Assembly: GCA_040905865.1 (NCBI GenBank)
Contig: JBBDQU010000074.1
Location: 1 to 64,000 of the forward strand
Length of the DNA stretch: 64,000 nt
Source: Alphaproteobacteria bacterium
GTDB taxonomy: Bacteria > Pseudomonadota > Alphaproteobacteria > UBA8366 > GCA-2717185
Reading direction: 5' to 3'
In this document: piece after piece, positions 1 to 7,861 of the stretch
Position numbering within the stretch: position 1 is the stretch's first letter
How the letters are laid out: each line of letters starts with the position of its first letter
Position numbers and translations under genes: made by a program
Notes under the pieces: model-generated
The model's input: only the letters and a program-made list of their open reading frames with translations
What the model was told of the DNA's origin: nothing
The model's database searches: none

Positions 1-489
1 GAAGACATAGGTATAATGATCGACGGCGTCGTCGCCGAAGCGGACATTCAGCATCCGTTCGGCAAGCGCCATGCCGACGGCGTTGGCGATACCCTGGCCG
101 AGCGGCCCGGTGGTGGTTTCGATGCCCGGGGCATGGCCGTATTCCGGGTGGCCCGCGGTTCGCGCCCCCATCTGCCGGAAATTCTTCAGCTCCTCGATCG
201 TCATGTTCGGATAGCCGGTCAGATACAGCAGCGCATACAGCAGCATCGAACCGTGGCCGTTCGACAGCACGAAACGGTCGCGGTCCGGCCATTCCGGACG
301 GCTCGCGTCGAACTTCAGAAACCGCGAAAACAGCACCGTCGCCACGTCCGCCATCCCCATCGGCATGCCGGGATGGCCCGAATTCGCCTTTTGAACCGCA
401 TCCATGGCAAGAAAGCGGATCGCATTGGCCATTTCATCGTGGCTTACCTGCGATAGTGCCGTTGCCGTCCCCGATTGCGCCGCCGTCAT
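1..489 (-). CDS. tkt: Transketolase, N-terminal part (cut by window edge)
   Basis: Transketolase is the TPP-dependent enzyme that moves two-carbon ketol units in the pentose phosphate and Calvin cycles, in the cytoplasm. The visible 163 codons carry the family's N-terminal landmarks: [21 protein letters not shown] at about residues 23-43 (including the SGHPG motif), [11 protein letters not shown] (about 70-80), and [16 protein letters not shown]. The TPP-binding half and the C-terminal domains lie beyond position 1. The start is the ATG at 487-489, preceded five bases upstream by AAGGAGAG. The upstream 279 bases (490-768) hold no gene, but a 7-bp stem with a 4-base loop lies at 615-632. The ADH gene upstream is on the same strand but too far away to assume one operon. 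Confidence 0.93.
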   Translation of the reverse strand, partial: MTAAQSGTATALSQVSHDEMANAIRFLAMDAVQKANSGHPGMPMGMADVATVLFSRFLKFDASRPEWPDRDRFVLSNGHGSMLLYALLYLTGYPNMTIEELKNFRQMGARTAGHPEYGHAPGIETTTGPLGQGIANAVGMALAERMLNVRFGDDAVDHYTYVF

Positions 490-768
490 TCAAACTCTCC
501 TTACACCGTCTCGCCCGCTCCCGGTTTGGGAAGCTCAGAACGGCCCGCGCGCGGGCAGGCCGCAAAACCGAATGTCTCCCAGGAATAATTCAAGACTTAC
601 AATACTTTACAGAAGGTTCTTGATAAAGAACCGGAAAAAGAAACACGGCCTTCCCGAGCCCTCGCACCCTCCCTTTCGGCGAGGCTATTTCTACCCGCAA
701 TGACGGGCCCGATCAACGATTCCAAGCCCCGGCGCCCCGGCTTTTTGCAAACCCGGCGGCGGGAAAAA

Positions 769-1947
769 TTACCAAGCCATTTCAAGGATTTCGATCAGGT
801 CATCGACCCCCTTGATCGGCCGCGGGTTGGCCTTGACGGTACCGGTATGCAGGCTGTGCTCGGCGATGTCGTGAAAATCCGCCTTATCGATTCCCACGGC
901 GCGCAACCGGTACGGCAAATTGAGCGCCTTGATCAACCCCTCGATCACGTCGCCGGCGGCGTCGCCAGGGCGCCCCATCGCGGCGCTGATCCGGGCCTGG
1001 GCATCGACCGTCACGGCGGCGTTGTAGCGCATCACGCTCGGCAGCACGACACACGACGTCTCGCCGTGGGGAATGCCGTAACCGCCGCCCAAGGTATGGC
1101 CGAAGCCGTGGCTGGCGCCGAAGTTGACGCCGGTCAGCGAGCGCGAGCTGCGGGCCAGCCAGATCGCCTGCTGGCAGCTGTTGCGGGCCTCGAGATCGTT
1201 CGGATCGGCTTTGCTTTTCGGCAGGTTCTCGGCCAGCAGGCGGGCCGCGATCAACGCCATTTCCGTACACATGGGATCGGGCTTTTTCGTACAGATGACC
1301 TCGACGGCATGGTCCAAAGCCTTGATGCCGGTCGCGAGCCAAAGGCGCGGCGGCGTCAGCGCAGCGAGCGACGGATCGTACACCACGGCAATGGGCATCA
1401 AGAGCGGATGGCCGTAGCCCTCCTTCACGTTGCGCGCGGGATCGGTGCAGCCGATGTTCTGGCCGATATCGCCGCCGGACAACGTGGACGGCACCGCGAT
1501 CATGCGGGCCTTGGGCGGCGTCTTTTTCGGGCTGTGGCGGCGGCCCTGCTCGTCGACCGTATCGCGCAACGGGTCCATGTCCGCCATCGTCTTGACGCCG
1601 TTGGCGAGGCAAAGACCGACCATCTTGGCGGTATCGACCACGGCGCCGCCGCCGACGGCGATGAAAAGATCGCATTCGCCGGCCGCGCGCACGATCTCCA
1701 GGGCTTCCATCACGTTGTCGCGTGGCGTGTGGGACTTGCATCGGTCGAAGAGCCCCAAGAAGCGGTTTCCGAGTGCTTTTTTCAGGGACTCGATCTTGTC
1801 GGTTTCGCGGTTCAAGGTGCCGCTGCACATCACGAAGACGCTGTTCGCGCCCAAGCGCTCGACCTCCGCCATGACCGCCTCGACGAACGGCGTGGCGAAG
1901 TAAATCCGCTCCATTTTGTTGATTTTATAAACTCTCGGCTCGACCAT
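769..1947 (-). CDS. Iron-containing alcohol dehydrogenase family protein
   Basis: This is a member of the group III metal-dependent alcohol dehydrogenases (Fe-ADH, PF00465 type), which reduce or oxidise small alcohols and aldehydes, or maleylacetate, with NAD(P). The 392 residues match the usual family length. The dinucleotide-binding stretch AVGGGAVVDTAK is at about residues 97-108. The metal-ligand region is seen as ALDHAVEV and then SHGFGHTLGGGYGIPHGETS. The spacing GFGHTLGG...PHGE resembles maleylacetate reductase and hydroxyacid-oxoacid transhydrogenase relatives, so the substrate cannot be fixed. It stands alone on the minus strand. A long inverted repeat at 1999-2055 lies just upstream of its start. 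Only the family is certain. Confidence 0.9.
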   Translation of the reverse strand: MVEPRVYKINKMERIYFATPFVEAVMAEVERLGANSVFVMCSGTLNRETDKIESLKKALGNRFLGLFDRCKSHTPRDNVMEALEIVRAAGECDLFIAVGGGAVVDTAKMVGLCLANGVKTMADMDPLRDTVDEQGRRHSPKKTPPKARMIAVPSTLSGGDIGQNIGCTDPARNVKEGYGHPLLMPIAVVYDPSLAALTPPRLWLATGIKALDHAVEVICTKKPDPMCTEMALIAARLLAENLPKSKADPNDLEARNSCQQAIWLARSSRSLTGVNFGASHGFGHTLGGGYGIPHGETSCVVLPSVMRYNAAVTVDAQARISAAMGRPGDAAGDVIEGLIKALNLPYRLRAVGIDKADFHDIAEHSLHTGTVKANPRPIKGVDDLIEILEMAW

Positions 1948-1998
1948 CCGCCGCCTCCCCCTCGTTTAGCGCGTATTGTTTTTAATGCCGCGATACTA

Positions 1999-2055
1999 GA
2001 TCGGATCATGATTTATCGAAAGCACCATTCGGTTCCGATAAATCATGATCCGATC
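1999..2055. repeat. 20-bp perfect inverted repeat, 17-nt loop
   Basis: The arms 1999-2018 (GATCGGATCATGATTTATCG) and 2036-2055 are exact reverse complements separated by 17 bases. Each arm also contains the small palindrome ATCATGAT. It sits 51 bases upstream of the iron-ADH start and 26 bases before the dispersed motif at 2082. No U-tract follows on either strand, so it is not a canonical terminator. The arm ends (GATCGGATCATG) resemble the right arm of the dispersed palindrome family near 41600. Confidence 0.85.
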
Positions 2056-2081
2056 GACATCAATAATTTAGAAATTTAGAG

Positions 2082-2107
2082 CAGATTCACATGGTTGTCG
2101 GATCGCC
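2082..2107 (+). repeat. Dispersed GATCAGATTCAC-family motif, copy A (left arm only)
   Basis: The 26-mer beginning CAGATTCACATGGTTGTCGG is identical to that at 41550-41575 and nearly identical to 38070-38095. It lies 41 bases past the stop codon of the minus-strand methyltransferase. The complementary right arm seen in the other copies is missing here, so this looks like a partial copy. Confidence 0.8.
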
Positions 2108-2147
2108 GAGTGCCCCGGTCTCCGGCGACGGCTCGCGCTCGGCGGAA

Positions 2148-3002
2148 TCACCGCATTTTTCTACACAGGAATATGTCCTCGACGGTCTTGAGGCCGCACC
2201 GCGCCACCACGTTACGATCGAGCCGGCGTTGCGGCCGCTCGACGCTGACCGAAAATCTCGCGGCGGCGAGCCTGTCCTTGAAATCGCGGCCGTAGACCCG
2301 GACATGGTCGGGCTGACCGAAAAGCCGCCGCCTGAGGTTGGGATTCGTGATCGTCGGATCCTCGAATGTGACGTCCCGTTCGATCGGCACCTGAAGCACG
2401 GCCCAGCCGCCGGGACGCAATACGCGATGCAATTCCCGGATAGCCTGTTGATCGTCGGGGATGTGTTCCAACACGTGTATGCAACAGAGTCCATCGAACG
2501 TCTGCGAACGAAAGGGCATGCCGGTAATGTCGGCCCGCATCATGGCGCTTTGGCGGATATCCATGGAGACGTATGACTCTTGAGCACATTCCTGAAAAAC
2601 ATTCGCCACGGGCGGCTCCGGCGCCACATGTAAGATCCGCTTCGTCTTCCGCAGCAAGTCGTGCCGATTGCGCAAGAATATCGACACGAGGCGGTGGCGT
2701 TCGAGGGAGCCGCAAACCGGACAAAGCGCCTCCGGTCGCATCCGTTCGCCGAACGCGCCAAAACCGCGGACATGACTGTCGCAACACGGGCAATATCGCC
2801 GTGTCCCCGCATGGGCCGCGCGCGCAGCCCAAACGCGCAGTTTCCAGCGGTACTGTGGAGGGACTATCGATTTAACGATTCGTTTGGTCGTATTTGTTCG
2901 TATCAAAACCACACAACTTGTTATGGCGGGTTGTTTGAAATTGCGCGGAGTCGTCGCCTTGCGGCGTTTACGGAAAAACGCGCCGCTGCTCCACACATTC
3001 AT
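2148..3002 (-). CDS. Class I SAM-dependent methyltransferase with N-terminal Cys cluster
   Basis: The 284 residues combine a basic N-terminus, a possible zinc-binding knuckle (CPCC at about residue 71 and CPVCGSLERHR about 25 residues later), and a Methyltransf_11-type fold. In the fold, ILHVAPEPP serves as a divergent motif I, DITGMPFRSQTFDGLCCIHV as the acidic-loop/motif II region followed by LEHIPDD, and ELHRVLRPGGWAVLQVP as the post-motif. The CPVCGSLERHRL plus APE arrangement is typical of methyltransferases found among polysaccharide and cell-surface genes. The substrate is unknown. The glycine-rich motif I is atypical (AP rather than GxG), as in other members of this subgroup. The ATG at 3002 has no strong ribosome-binding site. 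The gene is isolated and reads away from the TylF-like gene at 3413. Confidence 0.8.
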   Translation of the reverse strand: MNVWSSGAFFRKRRKATTPRNFKQPAITSCVVLIRTNTTKRIVKSIVPPQYRWKLRVWAARAAHAGTRRYCPCCDSHVRGFGAFGERMRPEALCPVCGSLERHRLVSIFLRNRHDLLRKTKRILHVAPEPPVANVFQECAQESYVSMDIRQSAMMRADITGMPFRSQTFDGLCCIHVLEHIPDDQQAIRELHRVLRPGGWAVLQVPIERDVTFEDPTITNPNLRRRLFGQPDHVRVYGRDFKDRLAAARFSVSVERPQRRLDRNVVARCGLKTVEDIFLCRKMR

Positions 3003-3072
3003 GGCCGCTAACTGATGGGCCGTGACCTGAACGGCCGCAAATATAAGAGACCGTAACCTAAACGGCCCAAAG

Positions 3073-3111
3073 CCCGATCTGTTCGTCTATAGGGTATGAC
3101 GAACGATCGGG
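3073..3111. repeat. Hairpin, 14-bp stem with one bulged base
   Basis: CCCGATC(T)GTTCGTC at 3073-3087 pairs with GACGAACGATCGGG at 3098-3111 around a 10-base loop; the only irregularity is one bulged T. It lies between divergent genes. AT-rich bases but no run of T follow, so terminator, operator and structural roles are all possible. Confidence 0.75.
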
Positions 3112-3179
3112 TGTATTATTCCTTAGCCCGTCGAAAAAGAAAGCATACTATTATATGCGTCCCGTATGTGAATCCCGGT

Positions 3180-3252
3180 GCCGAGCCCGGCCGCCGCACA
3201 TTGAATATCGCCTTAAATATCGCCCTAGATTTCGATCGTGTCGCCGCTGTCC
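3180..3252 (-). pseudogene. Remnant of an SDR gene 3' end
   Basis: Read on the minus strand this fragment ends ALDSGDTIEI-stop (stop at 3225-3227), matching the last residues FVDGGDTIDI-stop of the SDR gene at 4358-5140. DNA similarity continues past the stop into the 3' flank: 3200-3252 and 4333-4385 agree at 45 of 53 aligned bases. Upstream of the fragment there is no SDR-like sequence. It is therefore a decayed copy of one gene end, left on the far side of the TylF-like methyltransferase. Confidence 0.65.
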
Positions 3253-3337
3253 AACGCCACCCGACGTAGGTTGGTTTTAGCGCTCCGGACAATCTCGGGC
3301 CGGCGCGGGCTGTGGAACTCCGACGCCAGTGGCCGCG

Positions 3338-3366
3338 TTGTTTTTAGGGGTGTTTTAGGGTATCCT
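3338..3366 (+). promoter_or_regulatory. Candidate sigma-70 promoter for the TylF-like gene
   Basis: TTGTTT (3338-3343), a 17-base spacer, then TATCCT (3361-3366). The start codon at 3413 follows about 40 bases after the expected transcription start. Match quality is moderate (3/6 and 4/6 to consensus) and the spacing is ideal. Confidence 0.35.
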
Positions 3367-3412
3367 AAAGGTATTATTAGGGGGGTATGAGGGGTAACCT
3401 TAGGAGGCGGAC

Positions 3413-4255
3413 ATGCTACCTGAGAGGAACGAACTGGAATGGACCAGTACCCCAACTACCGAAGTGCCGGCGCTGCCGACATGGAAGAACAATGCTCTCT
3501 ATCGTTTCCTGCGGCGCTCGAAATTTCTTCGGCGCGTGAAGATCCTCGCCAATTCCCACATCCAGGGCGTGAAGCTGCGCCGCGAGGTGGAGCGTGGTTT
3601 CCGGCTGGTCCCCGAAAAGGAATTGGAGGATTGCTACAGGGCGGCCTTCCAGCGCCTGCGCGAGGAGGACCCTCACGAGCCGCGTGGCGACTACCTCGAA
3701 TTCGGCGTGTGCCACGGTGCCTCCATGGCATGCATGCACCGCGTTATCCGGGAGCTTCGCCTATCCGGTATCCGCTTGATTGGTTTCGATTCCTTCGAGG
3801 GGCTTCCCCCGGAAGCGGATCAGCCGGGCCAAGGCACGTGGCGTCCGGGTGAATACAGGTCGTCCGTTAGCTTCACGCGTAATTTCCTCACCAAAGCAGG
3901 AATCGACTGGACACGCACCGCCCTAGTCAAGGGATGGTTCCGTGACACGCTCACAGCGGAGACGCGAGCCCGATACGGCATTACGAGGGCAAGCGTGATC
4001 ATGATTGACTGCGACATCTACTCGTCCGCTCGCGAGGCGCTGGAGTTCTGTGAATCCTTGATCCGGGACCGTGCGGTGATCCTGTTCGACGATTGGCATT
4101 CGGGCAATCTGGCGGCCCGAGGCATGGGCGAAAAGCGCGCCTTCGATGAGTTCTTGGCCGACCATCCAGACCTGACGGTCACGCCGCTCCCCAGCTACGC
4201 CAAGAATGCCGAGGTGTTTCTGGTTCAGCAGGCCCACCTCCGCGAGGCGGCGTAA
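3413..4255 (+). CDS. TylF/MycF-like (macrocin O-methyltransferase family) methyltransferase
   Basis: A 280-residue SAM methyltransferase. The core starts with GDYLEFGVCHGASM (about residues 92-105), the family form of motif I, followed by GFDSFEGLPP (motif II) and IDCDIYSSAREAL...ILFDDWH, whose Asp residues supply the metal and substrate-binding sites of TylF-type enzymes. Members methylate hydroxyls of sugars in macrolides and, in Gram-negatives, in surface polysaccharides. The start ATG is supported by TAGGAGGCGG six bases or so upstream. The gene stands alone, bounded on both sides by homologous SDR-3'-end sequence (3180-3252 and 4311-4385), which suggests it was inserted there. A surface-glycan substrate is inferred only from context. 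Confidence 0.85.
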   Translation: MLPERNELEWTSTPTTEVPALPTWKNNALYRFLRRSKFLRRVKILANSHIQGVKLRREVERGFRLVPEKELEDCYRAAFQRLREEDPHEPRGDYLEFGVCHGASMACMHRVIRELRLSGIRLIGFDSFEGLPPEADQPGQGTWRPGEYRSSVSFTRNFLTKAGIDWTRTALVKGWFRDTLTAETRARYGITRASVIMIDCDIYSSAREALEFCESLIRDRAVILFDDWHSGNLAARGMGEKRAFDEFLADHPDLTVTPLPSYAKNAEVFLVQQAHLREAA

Positions 4256-4310
4256 CCGGGAAAGGCATGGCAGGACGTTTTAGCTGGATGTAAACCCAGC
4301 CTTGCGCGAA

Positions 4311-4385
4311 CGCCGGGCCCGGGCCGATGCGAATTGAATATCGTCCTAAATAGCGCCCTAAATATCTATCGTGTCGCCGCCGTCG
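4311..4385. repeat. Right-hand copy of the SDR 3'-end repeat
   Basis: Positions 4311-4385 (end of the intact SDR gene plus its 3' flank) are about 85 percent identical to 3180-3252. The two copies are in direct orientation and bracket the TylF-like methyltransferase. Confidence 0.65.
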
Positions 4386-5140
4386 ACGAAGAAGGTCTGG
4401 CCGGTGATCCAGGAGCCGGCGTCCGATGCCAACAGCACCGCCATGCCGGCGATGTCCTCGGGCTCGCCGATCCGGCGCAACGGGATTTTCGCGAGACGCT
4501 TGTTCAAGGCGTCCGGATTTTCCCACAGCACCCTCGAGAAATGGGTTTTGACCAAGCCGGGCGCGATCGCGTTGACGCGGATGTTGTCGGGTCCGTGCTC
4601 GACGGCCAGGTTGCGCACCAACTGGCTGAGCGCCGCCTTGGTGAGCGAATACCCGGTCGTGTTGTTGCCCTTCTTCACCGCAACCGACGACATCATGATG
4701 ATCGCGCCGTCGCGCCGCGCGGTCATCTCGGGCACCACCAGGCGGCAGAGATGCAGATTGGCGCGCACGTTGGCCCGCATGAACAGATCGAATTTATCGT
4801 CGGGCATCTCGATCGCCGGGCCGAAATACGGGCTGATGGCGGCGTTGCCGACCAGGATGTCGACGCGCCCCCAGGCTTCGCGGGTTTTCGCGATCAGGGC
4901 ATCCAGGTCCGCCGACTCGACGATATTGCACGGCACCGCCATCGCATCGCCGCCCCGGGCCTTGACGTCGAGCTCGCGAATTTTTGCCGCCGCCTCCTCG
5001 CAGGCATCGGGCTTGCGGCTCGACACCACGACCCGGGCGCCGCGCTCGGCCAAAGCCCGGGCGATGGCGAAACCGATACCGCGGCTCGAACCGGTGATGA
5101 CGGCGACTTTTTGGCTAAGATCGAACGGATCGGAAGACAT
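4358..5140 (-). CDS. Short-chain dehydrogenase/reductase (SDR)
   Basis: A classical SDR of 260 residues, an NAD(P)-dependent oxidoreductase of the cytoplasm. The cofactor motif TGSSRGIG is at residues 16-23, the NAA motif appears in LVGNAAISPY, and the catalytic Ser and Tyr-x-x-x-Lys appear in MMSSVAVKKGNNTTGYSLTK. The C-terminus LASDAGSWITGQTFFVDGG is characteristic. Such proteins are usually dehydrogenases of secondary alcohols or sugars, or FabG-like ketoreductases; the substrate cannot be read here. It lies divergent from the TauD-like pair starting at 5283, with 142 bases between them. Its 3' end is duplicated at 3180-3252. Confidence 0.93.
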   Translation of the reverse strand: MSSDPFDLSQKVAVITGSSRGIGFAIARALAERGARVVVSSRKPDACEEAAAKIRELDVKARGGDAMAVPCNIVESADLDALIAKTREAWGRVDILVGNAAISPYFGPAIEMPDDKFDLFMRANVRANLHLCRLVVPEMTARRDGAIIMMSSVAVKKGNNTTGYSLTKAALSQLVRNLAVEHGPDNIRVNAIAPGLVKTHFSRVLWENPDALNKRLAKIPLRRIGEPEDIAGMAVLLASDAGSWITGQTFFVDGGDTIDI

Positions 5141-5282
5141 TTTTGATAATTCTCGATAGTTGCACGATTTTTAGGGGTCTTTTGCATGCCCGCGGATTTG
5201 CGCTAGACTATAGAAAATCAAAACCTTTCCGACTACATACCTTTTAACCCTTAACTCTTTGCCGGGAATCACCGTTCACGCC

Positions 5283-6155
5283 ATGACGGCCACCAAGATC
5301 GAAATCATCCCCCTGAGCGAGCCTATCGGCGCCGAAATCCGCGGCCTGGACGTCAAGAAAATGGACGCGGGGTCCTACAGGATCGTGCGCCGGGCCTGGC
5401 TCGATTATGGCGGGATCCTGCTGTTTCGCGACCAGGAGATGGACTGCCCCGCACTCCTCGCATTCAGCGAATGGTTCGGCGACATCGACATGCCGCGCAA
5501 AACCCGCGTCGACAACGATCCCTGGATTCCCCAATTCCCGCAGTTCATCCTCGTGACCAACCTCAAGGGCGAAAGCGGCCAACCACTCGGCGCGCTCGGC
5601 AACGGCGAAGCCTTCTGGCACGCCGACATGACTTACCTGGACGAGGTGCCGCGCGCGAGCATCCTGTATTCCGTCGAAGTGCCGCCGGAAGGCGGCGACA
5701 CGGGTTTTCTCAATATTTACGAAGCGATCCGAACCATGCCCCCGGCGTTGCGTAAAAAAATCGAGGGCCGCGTGCAACTGCACGATCATGTCCACAACTC
5801 GACCGGCGCCCTCACGCCGAATTGGGACGAGCAGCAAGAGCCGCGCGAAACGCCCGGCGCGCGCCATCCGATGATCATCAAGCATCCGGAAACCGGGCGC
5901 GAGGCGCTGATGATCGGGCGCCGCCCGTACGCCTACATCCACGGCTACGACTTGGAGGAAAGCGAGCAAATCCTCAACGACGTCTGGGCCCACGCCACGC
6001 AGGAGAAATTCACCTGGCATCACGCATGGCGGCCCGGCGACATCGTAATCTGGGATAACTTCTGCGCCATGCACCACCGCAACCCGTTCGACGACGCCAA
6101 GCGGCGCGTAATGTTACGCACGCAAATCAAGGGAGAGCGGCCGCGCGCCGCCTGA
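5283..6155 (+). CDS. TauD/TfdA-family Fe(II)/2-oxoglutarate dioxygenase
   Basis: A 290-residue non-heme iron dioxygenase that couples 2-oxoglutarate decarboxylation to substrate hydroxylation, as taurine and 2,4-D dioxygenases do. The metal-binding triad is visible as His113-x-Asp115 in GEAFWHADMTY and His264 in CAMHHRNPFD. An Arg near the C-terminus (RRVMLRTQIKG) binds 2-oxoglutarate. I start at the ATG at 5283 because the family begins near IEIIPLSEPIGAEI; a TTG at 5259 would add eight residues. The next gene follows after 6 bases and is a paralogue, so the two are probably co-transcribed and arose by tandem duplication. The substrate is unknown. Confidence 0.92.
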   Translation: MTATKIEIIPLSEPIGAEIRGLDVKKMDAGSYRIVRRAWLDYGGILLFRDQEMDCPALLAFSEWFGDIDMPRKTRVDNDPWIPQFPQFILVTNLKGESGQPLGALGNGEAFWHADMTYLDEVPRASILYSVEVPPEGGDTGFLNIYEAIRTMPPALRKKIEGRVQLHDHVHNSTGALTPNWDEQQEPRETPGARHPMIIKHPETGREALMIGRRPYAYIHGYDLEESEQILNDVWAHATQEKFTWHHAWRPGDIVIWDNFCAMHHRNPFDDAKRRVMLRTQIKGERPRAA

Positions 6156-6161
6156 AACGCC

Positions 6162-7055
6162 ATGGAATCAGCCATCGAGAAATCGGAGATCAAGACCGCC
6201 GGCCTTCAAGTCATCCCCACCGGAGCCGCGCTCGGCGCCGAAGTCATCGTCGACGACCTGCGCTCGATCGATGCCGGGGCCTTCAAGCAAATCGAGGCCG
6301 CGTGGTTCAAGCATTCGGTTCTGCTGTTTCGCAATCAGACCCTGAGCGACGACGACCTTCAGGACTTCGCCAAACGGTTCGGCGAACTCGAGTTGCCGGC
6401 CCGTTCGCGCATCGGCCAGCCGTGGATTCCCGAGTCGCCCTACCTGACCTGCATCTCGAACGTCAAAACCGACACCGGCAAGCCGACCGGCTCCCTCGGC
6501 GACGGCGAAGCGGTCTGGCACGCCGATCTGACGTTTCTCGAACAACCGCCGACGGGCTGTTTCCTCTACGGCATCGAAATCCCCGACCATGGCGGCGACA
6601 CCGGTTTTTGCAGCCTGTACCGGGCGTACGACACGTTGCCGGCGAACCTGAAGAAGAGAATCGAAGGCCGCACGCTCATTCACGATCACACCCGCAACAG
6701 CGCCGGCTTTCTCCGCCCGAACCAGCCCGAAAACCTCGACAACCCGGAAGACAACCCGGGCGCGCGCCATCCGATCATTTGCACCCATCCCAAGTCGGGG
6801 CGCAAACTGCTGTTCCTCGGCCGCCGTCCGCACGCCTTCATCATCGGCATGTCCCTCGAGGAAAGCGACGAGGTGCTCGATGCCCTGTGGGACCACACGA
6901 CGCAAAAGCAGAACACCTGGCATCATTCCTGGCGGCGCGGCGATCTCATTCTGTGGGACAATACGTGCGTGCTGCACCGGCGCGATTCGTTCGACCCGAA
7001 CGCGCGCCGCGTCCTGCACCGGACTCAAATCAAGGGCTCCCGTCCCCGCGCCTAA
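6162..7055 (+). CDS. TauD/TfdA-family Fe(II)/2-oxoglutarate dioxygenase (tandem paralogue)
   Basis: A 297-residue paralogue of the preceding dioxygenase with the same order of motifs: a shared hydrophobic LLFRNQTL block, His120-x-Asp122 in GEAVWHADLTF, the distal His in CVLHRRDSFD and the Arg of RRVLHRTQIKG. Both proteins share the signature GARHPI(I) followed by HP.(S/T)GR, so they belong to one subfamily. It is 6 bases downstream of its partner and likely in the same transcript. A dispersed repeat remnant begins 3 bases past the stop, and a GC-rich hairpin follows at 7102-7133. Confidence 0.92.
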   Translation: MESAIEKSEIKTAGLQVIPTGAALGAEVIVDDLRSIDAGAFKQIEAAWFKHSVLLFRNQTLSDDDLQDFAKRFGELELPARSRIGQPWIPESPYLTCISNVKTDTGKPTGSLGDGEAVWHADLTFLEQPPTGCFLYGIEIPDHGGDTGFCSLYRAYDTLPANLKKRIEGRTLIHDHTRNSAGFLRPNQPENLDNPEDNPGARHPIICTHPKSGRKLLFLGRRPHAFIIGMSLEESDEVLDALWDHTTQKQNTWHHSWRRGDLILWDNTCVLHRRDSFDPNARRVLHRTQIKGSRPRA

Positions 7056-7057
7056 AG

Positions 7058-7074
7058 CAGGTTCACATGATTTA
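7058..7074 (+). repeat. Dispersed motif, copy B (degenerate)
   Basis: CAGGTTCACATGATTTA matches the first part of the dispersed 26-mer (CAGATTCACATGGTTGT) at 13 of 17 positions and then diverges. As in the other copies it lies immediately after a stop codon. Confidence 0.45.
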
Positions 7075-7101
7075 GGCACCTCACCTTGCAAAACGGTTCC
7101 G

Positions 7102-7133
7102 CCCGGGCCTGCCTACTAGTAGATAGGCCCGGG
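7102..7133. repeat. GC-rich hairpin after the dioxygenase pair
   Basis: CCCGGGCCT (7102-7110) pairs with AGGCCCGGG (7125-7133); the loop itself contains the palindrome CTACTAGTAG. It may end transcription of the dioxygenase pair, but no T-tract follows, so intrinsic termination is uncertain. Confidence 0.6.
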
Positions 7134-7359
7134 GTCGCGTTCCGGCCCAAAAGCCGGCCCTGACGGATTGCTTCGTCTCGCGGTACGGTCTGTGATATCC
7201 TTTCGGGAAAGCGCCAAGACTTGGGGGAGGACACGGCCATGCCGAAACGACTCCCATGGTCCCGTTCCTCCTCTAATCGATCGACACGCAACCGGTTGCC
7301 CCGTTTGCAACGCAGCACGCCGGTTGTCCCATCAGGGTATTGGTTTGCAGGAGGGACTC

Positions 7360-7794
7360 ATGCGCGTATCGAACATTCTCAGCCTGAAAGGCCGCGACGT
7401 CTTCACGGTCGTTCCGGACACGACCGTCGCCAAGGTCGTGAAAACGCTGCAGCAAAAACGGATCGGCGCGATTCTGGTCGTGGACGCCGGCAAGATCGCG
7501 GGCATCGTGTCCGAACGCGACGTCACGCGGGGGCTCGCCGACCACGGCGCCGAGGTTCTGGACATGCCGGTTTCCGCTCTGATGACGCGCGCGGTCACGA
7601 CATGCTCGCCCGACTCCACCATCGATCATATCATGCACATGATGACGGAAAGCCGCGTCCGCCATCTACCGGTGGTCGAGCGCGACCGTCTCGTCGGCTT
7701 CATTTCCATCGGCGACGTGGTGAAAAACCGGCTTCAGGAACTCGAGGCCGAGGAAAATCAACTGCGCGAATACGTGACCGGCAGCAGCTATTGA
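7360..7794 (+). CDS. CBS-domain pair protein
   Basis: A 144-residue protein made of two CBS modules, which bind adenosine nucleotides and often sense energy state. The first runs from DVFTVVPDTTVAKVVKTL to ILVVDAGKIAGIVSERDVTR, the second from ALMTRAVTTCSPDSTI to HLPVVERDRLVGFISIGDVV. The C-terminal tail (LEAEENQLREYVTGSSY) is the form seen in stand-alone alphaproteobacterial CBS proteins. The ATG at 7360 is chosen over a longer frame because CAGGAGGGACTC precedes it at ideal distance and the first CBS domain begins at once. The last 101 bases recur, mutated, at 16465-16563, on the far side of the glycan cassette. Confidence 0.9.
   Translation: MRVSNILSLKGRDVFTVVPDTTVAKVVKTLQQKRIGAILVVDAGKIAGIVSERDVTRGLADHGAEVLDMPVSALMTRAVTTCSPDSTIDHIMHMMTESRVRHLPVVERDRLVGFISIGDVVKNRLQELEAEENQLREYVTGSSY
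7694..7794 (+). repeat. Left copy of a 100-bp direct repeat (CBS gene 3' end)
   Basis: The final 101 bases of the CBS gene, stop codon included, match 16465-16563 with two substitutions, a 2-base deletion and a changed stop codon (TGA to TAA). The two copies are in direct orientation and enclose 8.7 kb of surface-glycan genes. Confidence 0.9.
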
Positions 7795-7861
7795 GACGCA
7801 CCAGGCGATCCGACGGTGAAAACGGGAATATAGTCCCCCGACACCGACGCGGATTTACGCC

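Larger units (their letters stand above)
3003..3412. other. Intergenic region with repeats, hairpin and gene remnant
   Basis: These 410 bases separate two divergent methyltransferase genes. They hold a tandem pair of 19-mers of the form GGCCGT-N7-ACGGCC (3018-3036 and 3049-3067), a strong hairpin (3073-3111), a fragment homologous to the end of the neighbouring SDR gene (3180-3252) and a candidate promoter (3338-3366). No convincing gene is present. The open frame on the minus strand at 3225-3455 is best explained as the SDR-end fragment reading into non-coding DNA. Confidence 0.6.
7056..7359. other. Intergenic region upstream of the CBS gene
   Basis: These 304 bases hold a degenerate copy of the dispersed motif (7058-7074) and a hairpin (7102-7133). 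The remainder has open frames, but none with a gene-like composition. The good Shine-Dalgarno near 7350 belongs to the CBS gene. I see no clear promoter. Confidence 0.5.

Noticed and set aside
700-2079. 459-codon plus-strand frame
   Set aside because: Antisense shadow of the iron-containing alcohol dehydrogenase; low-complexity Arg/His-rich translation.
3225-3455. 76-codon minus-strand frame
   Set aside because: Only its last residues resemble a protein (SDR end). The rest overlaps the promoter and start of the TylF-like gene, so it is called a remnant.
7168-7359. N-terminal extension of the CBS protein
   Set aside because: The added 64 residues have no CBS-like or other domain, and a near-perfect Shine-Dalgarno directly precedes the ATG at 7360.
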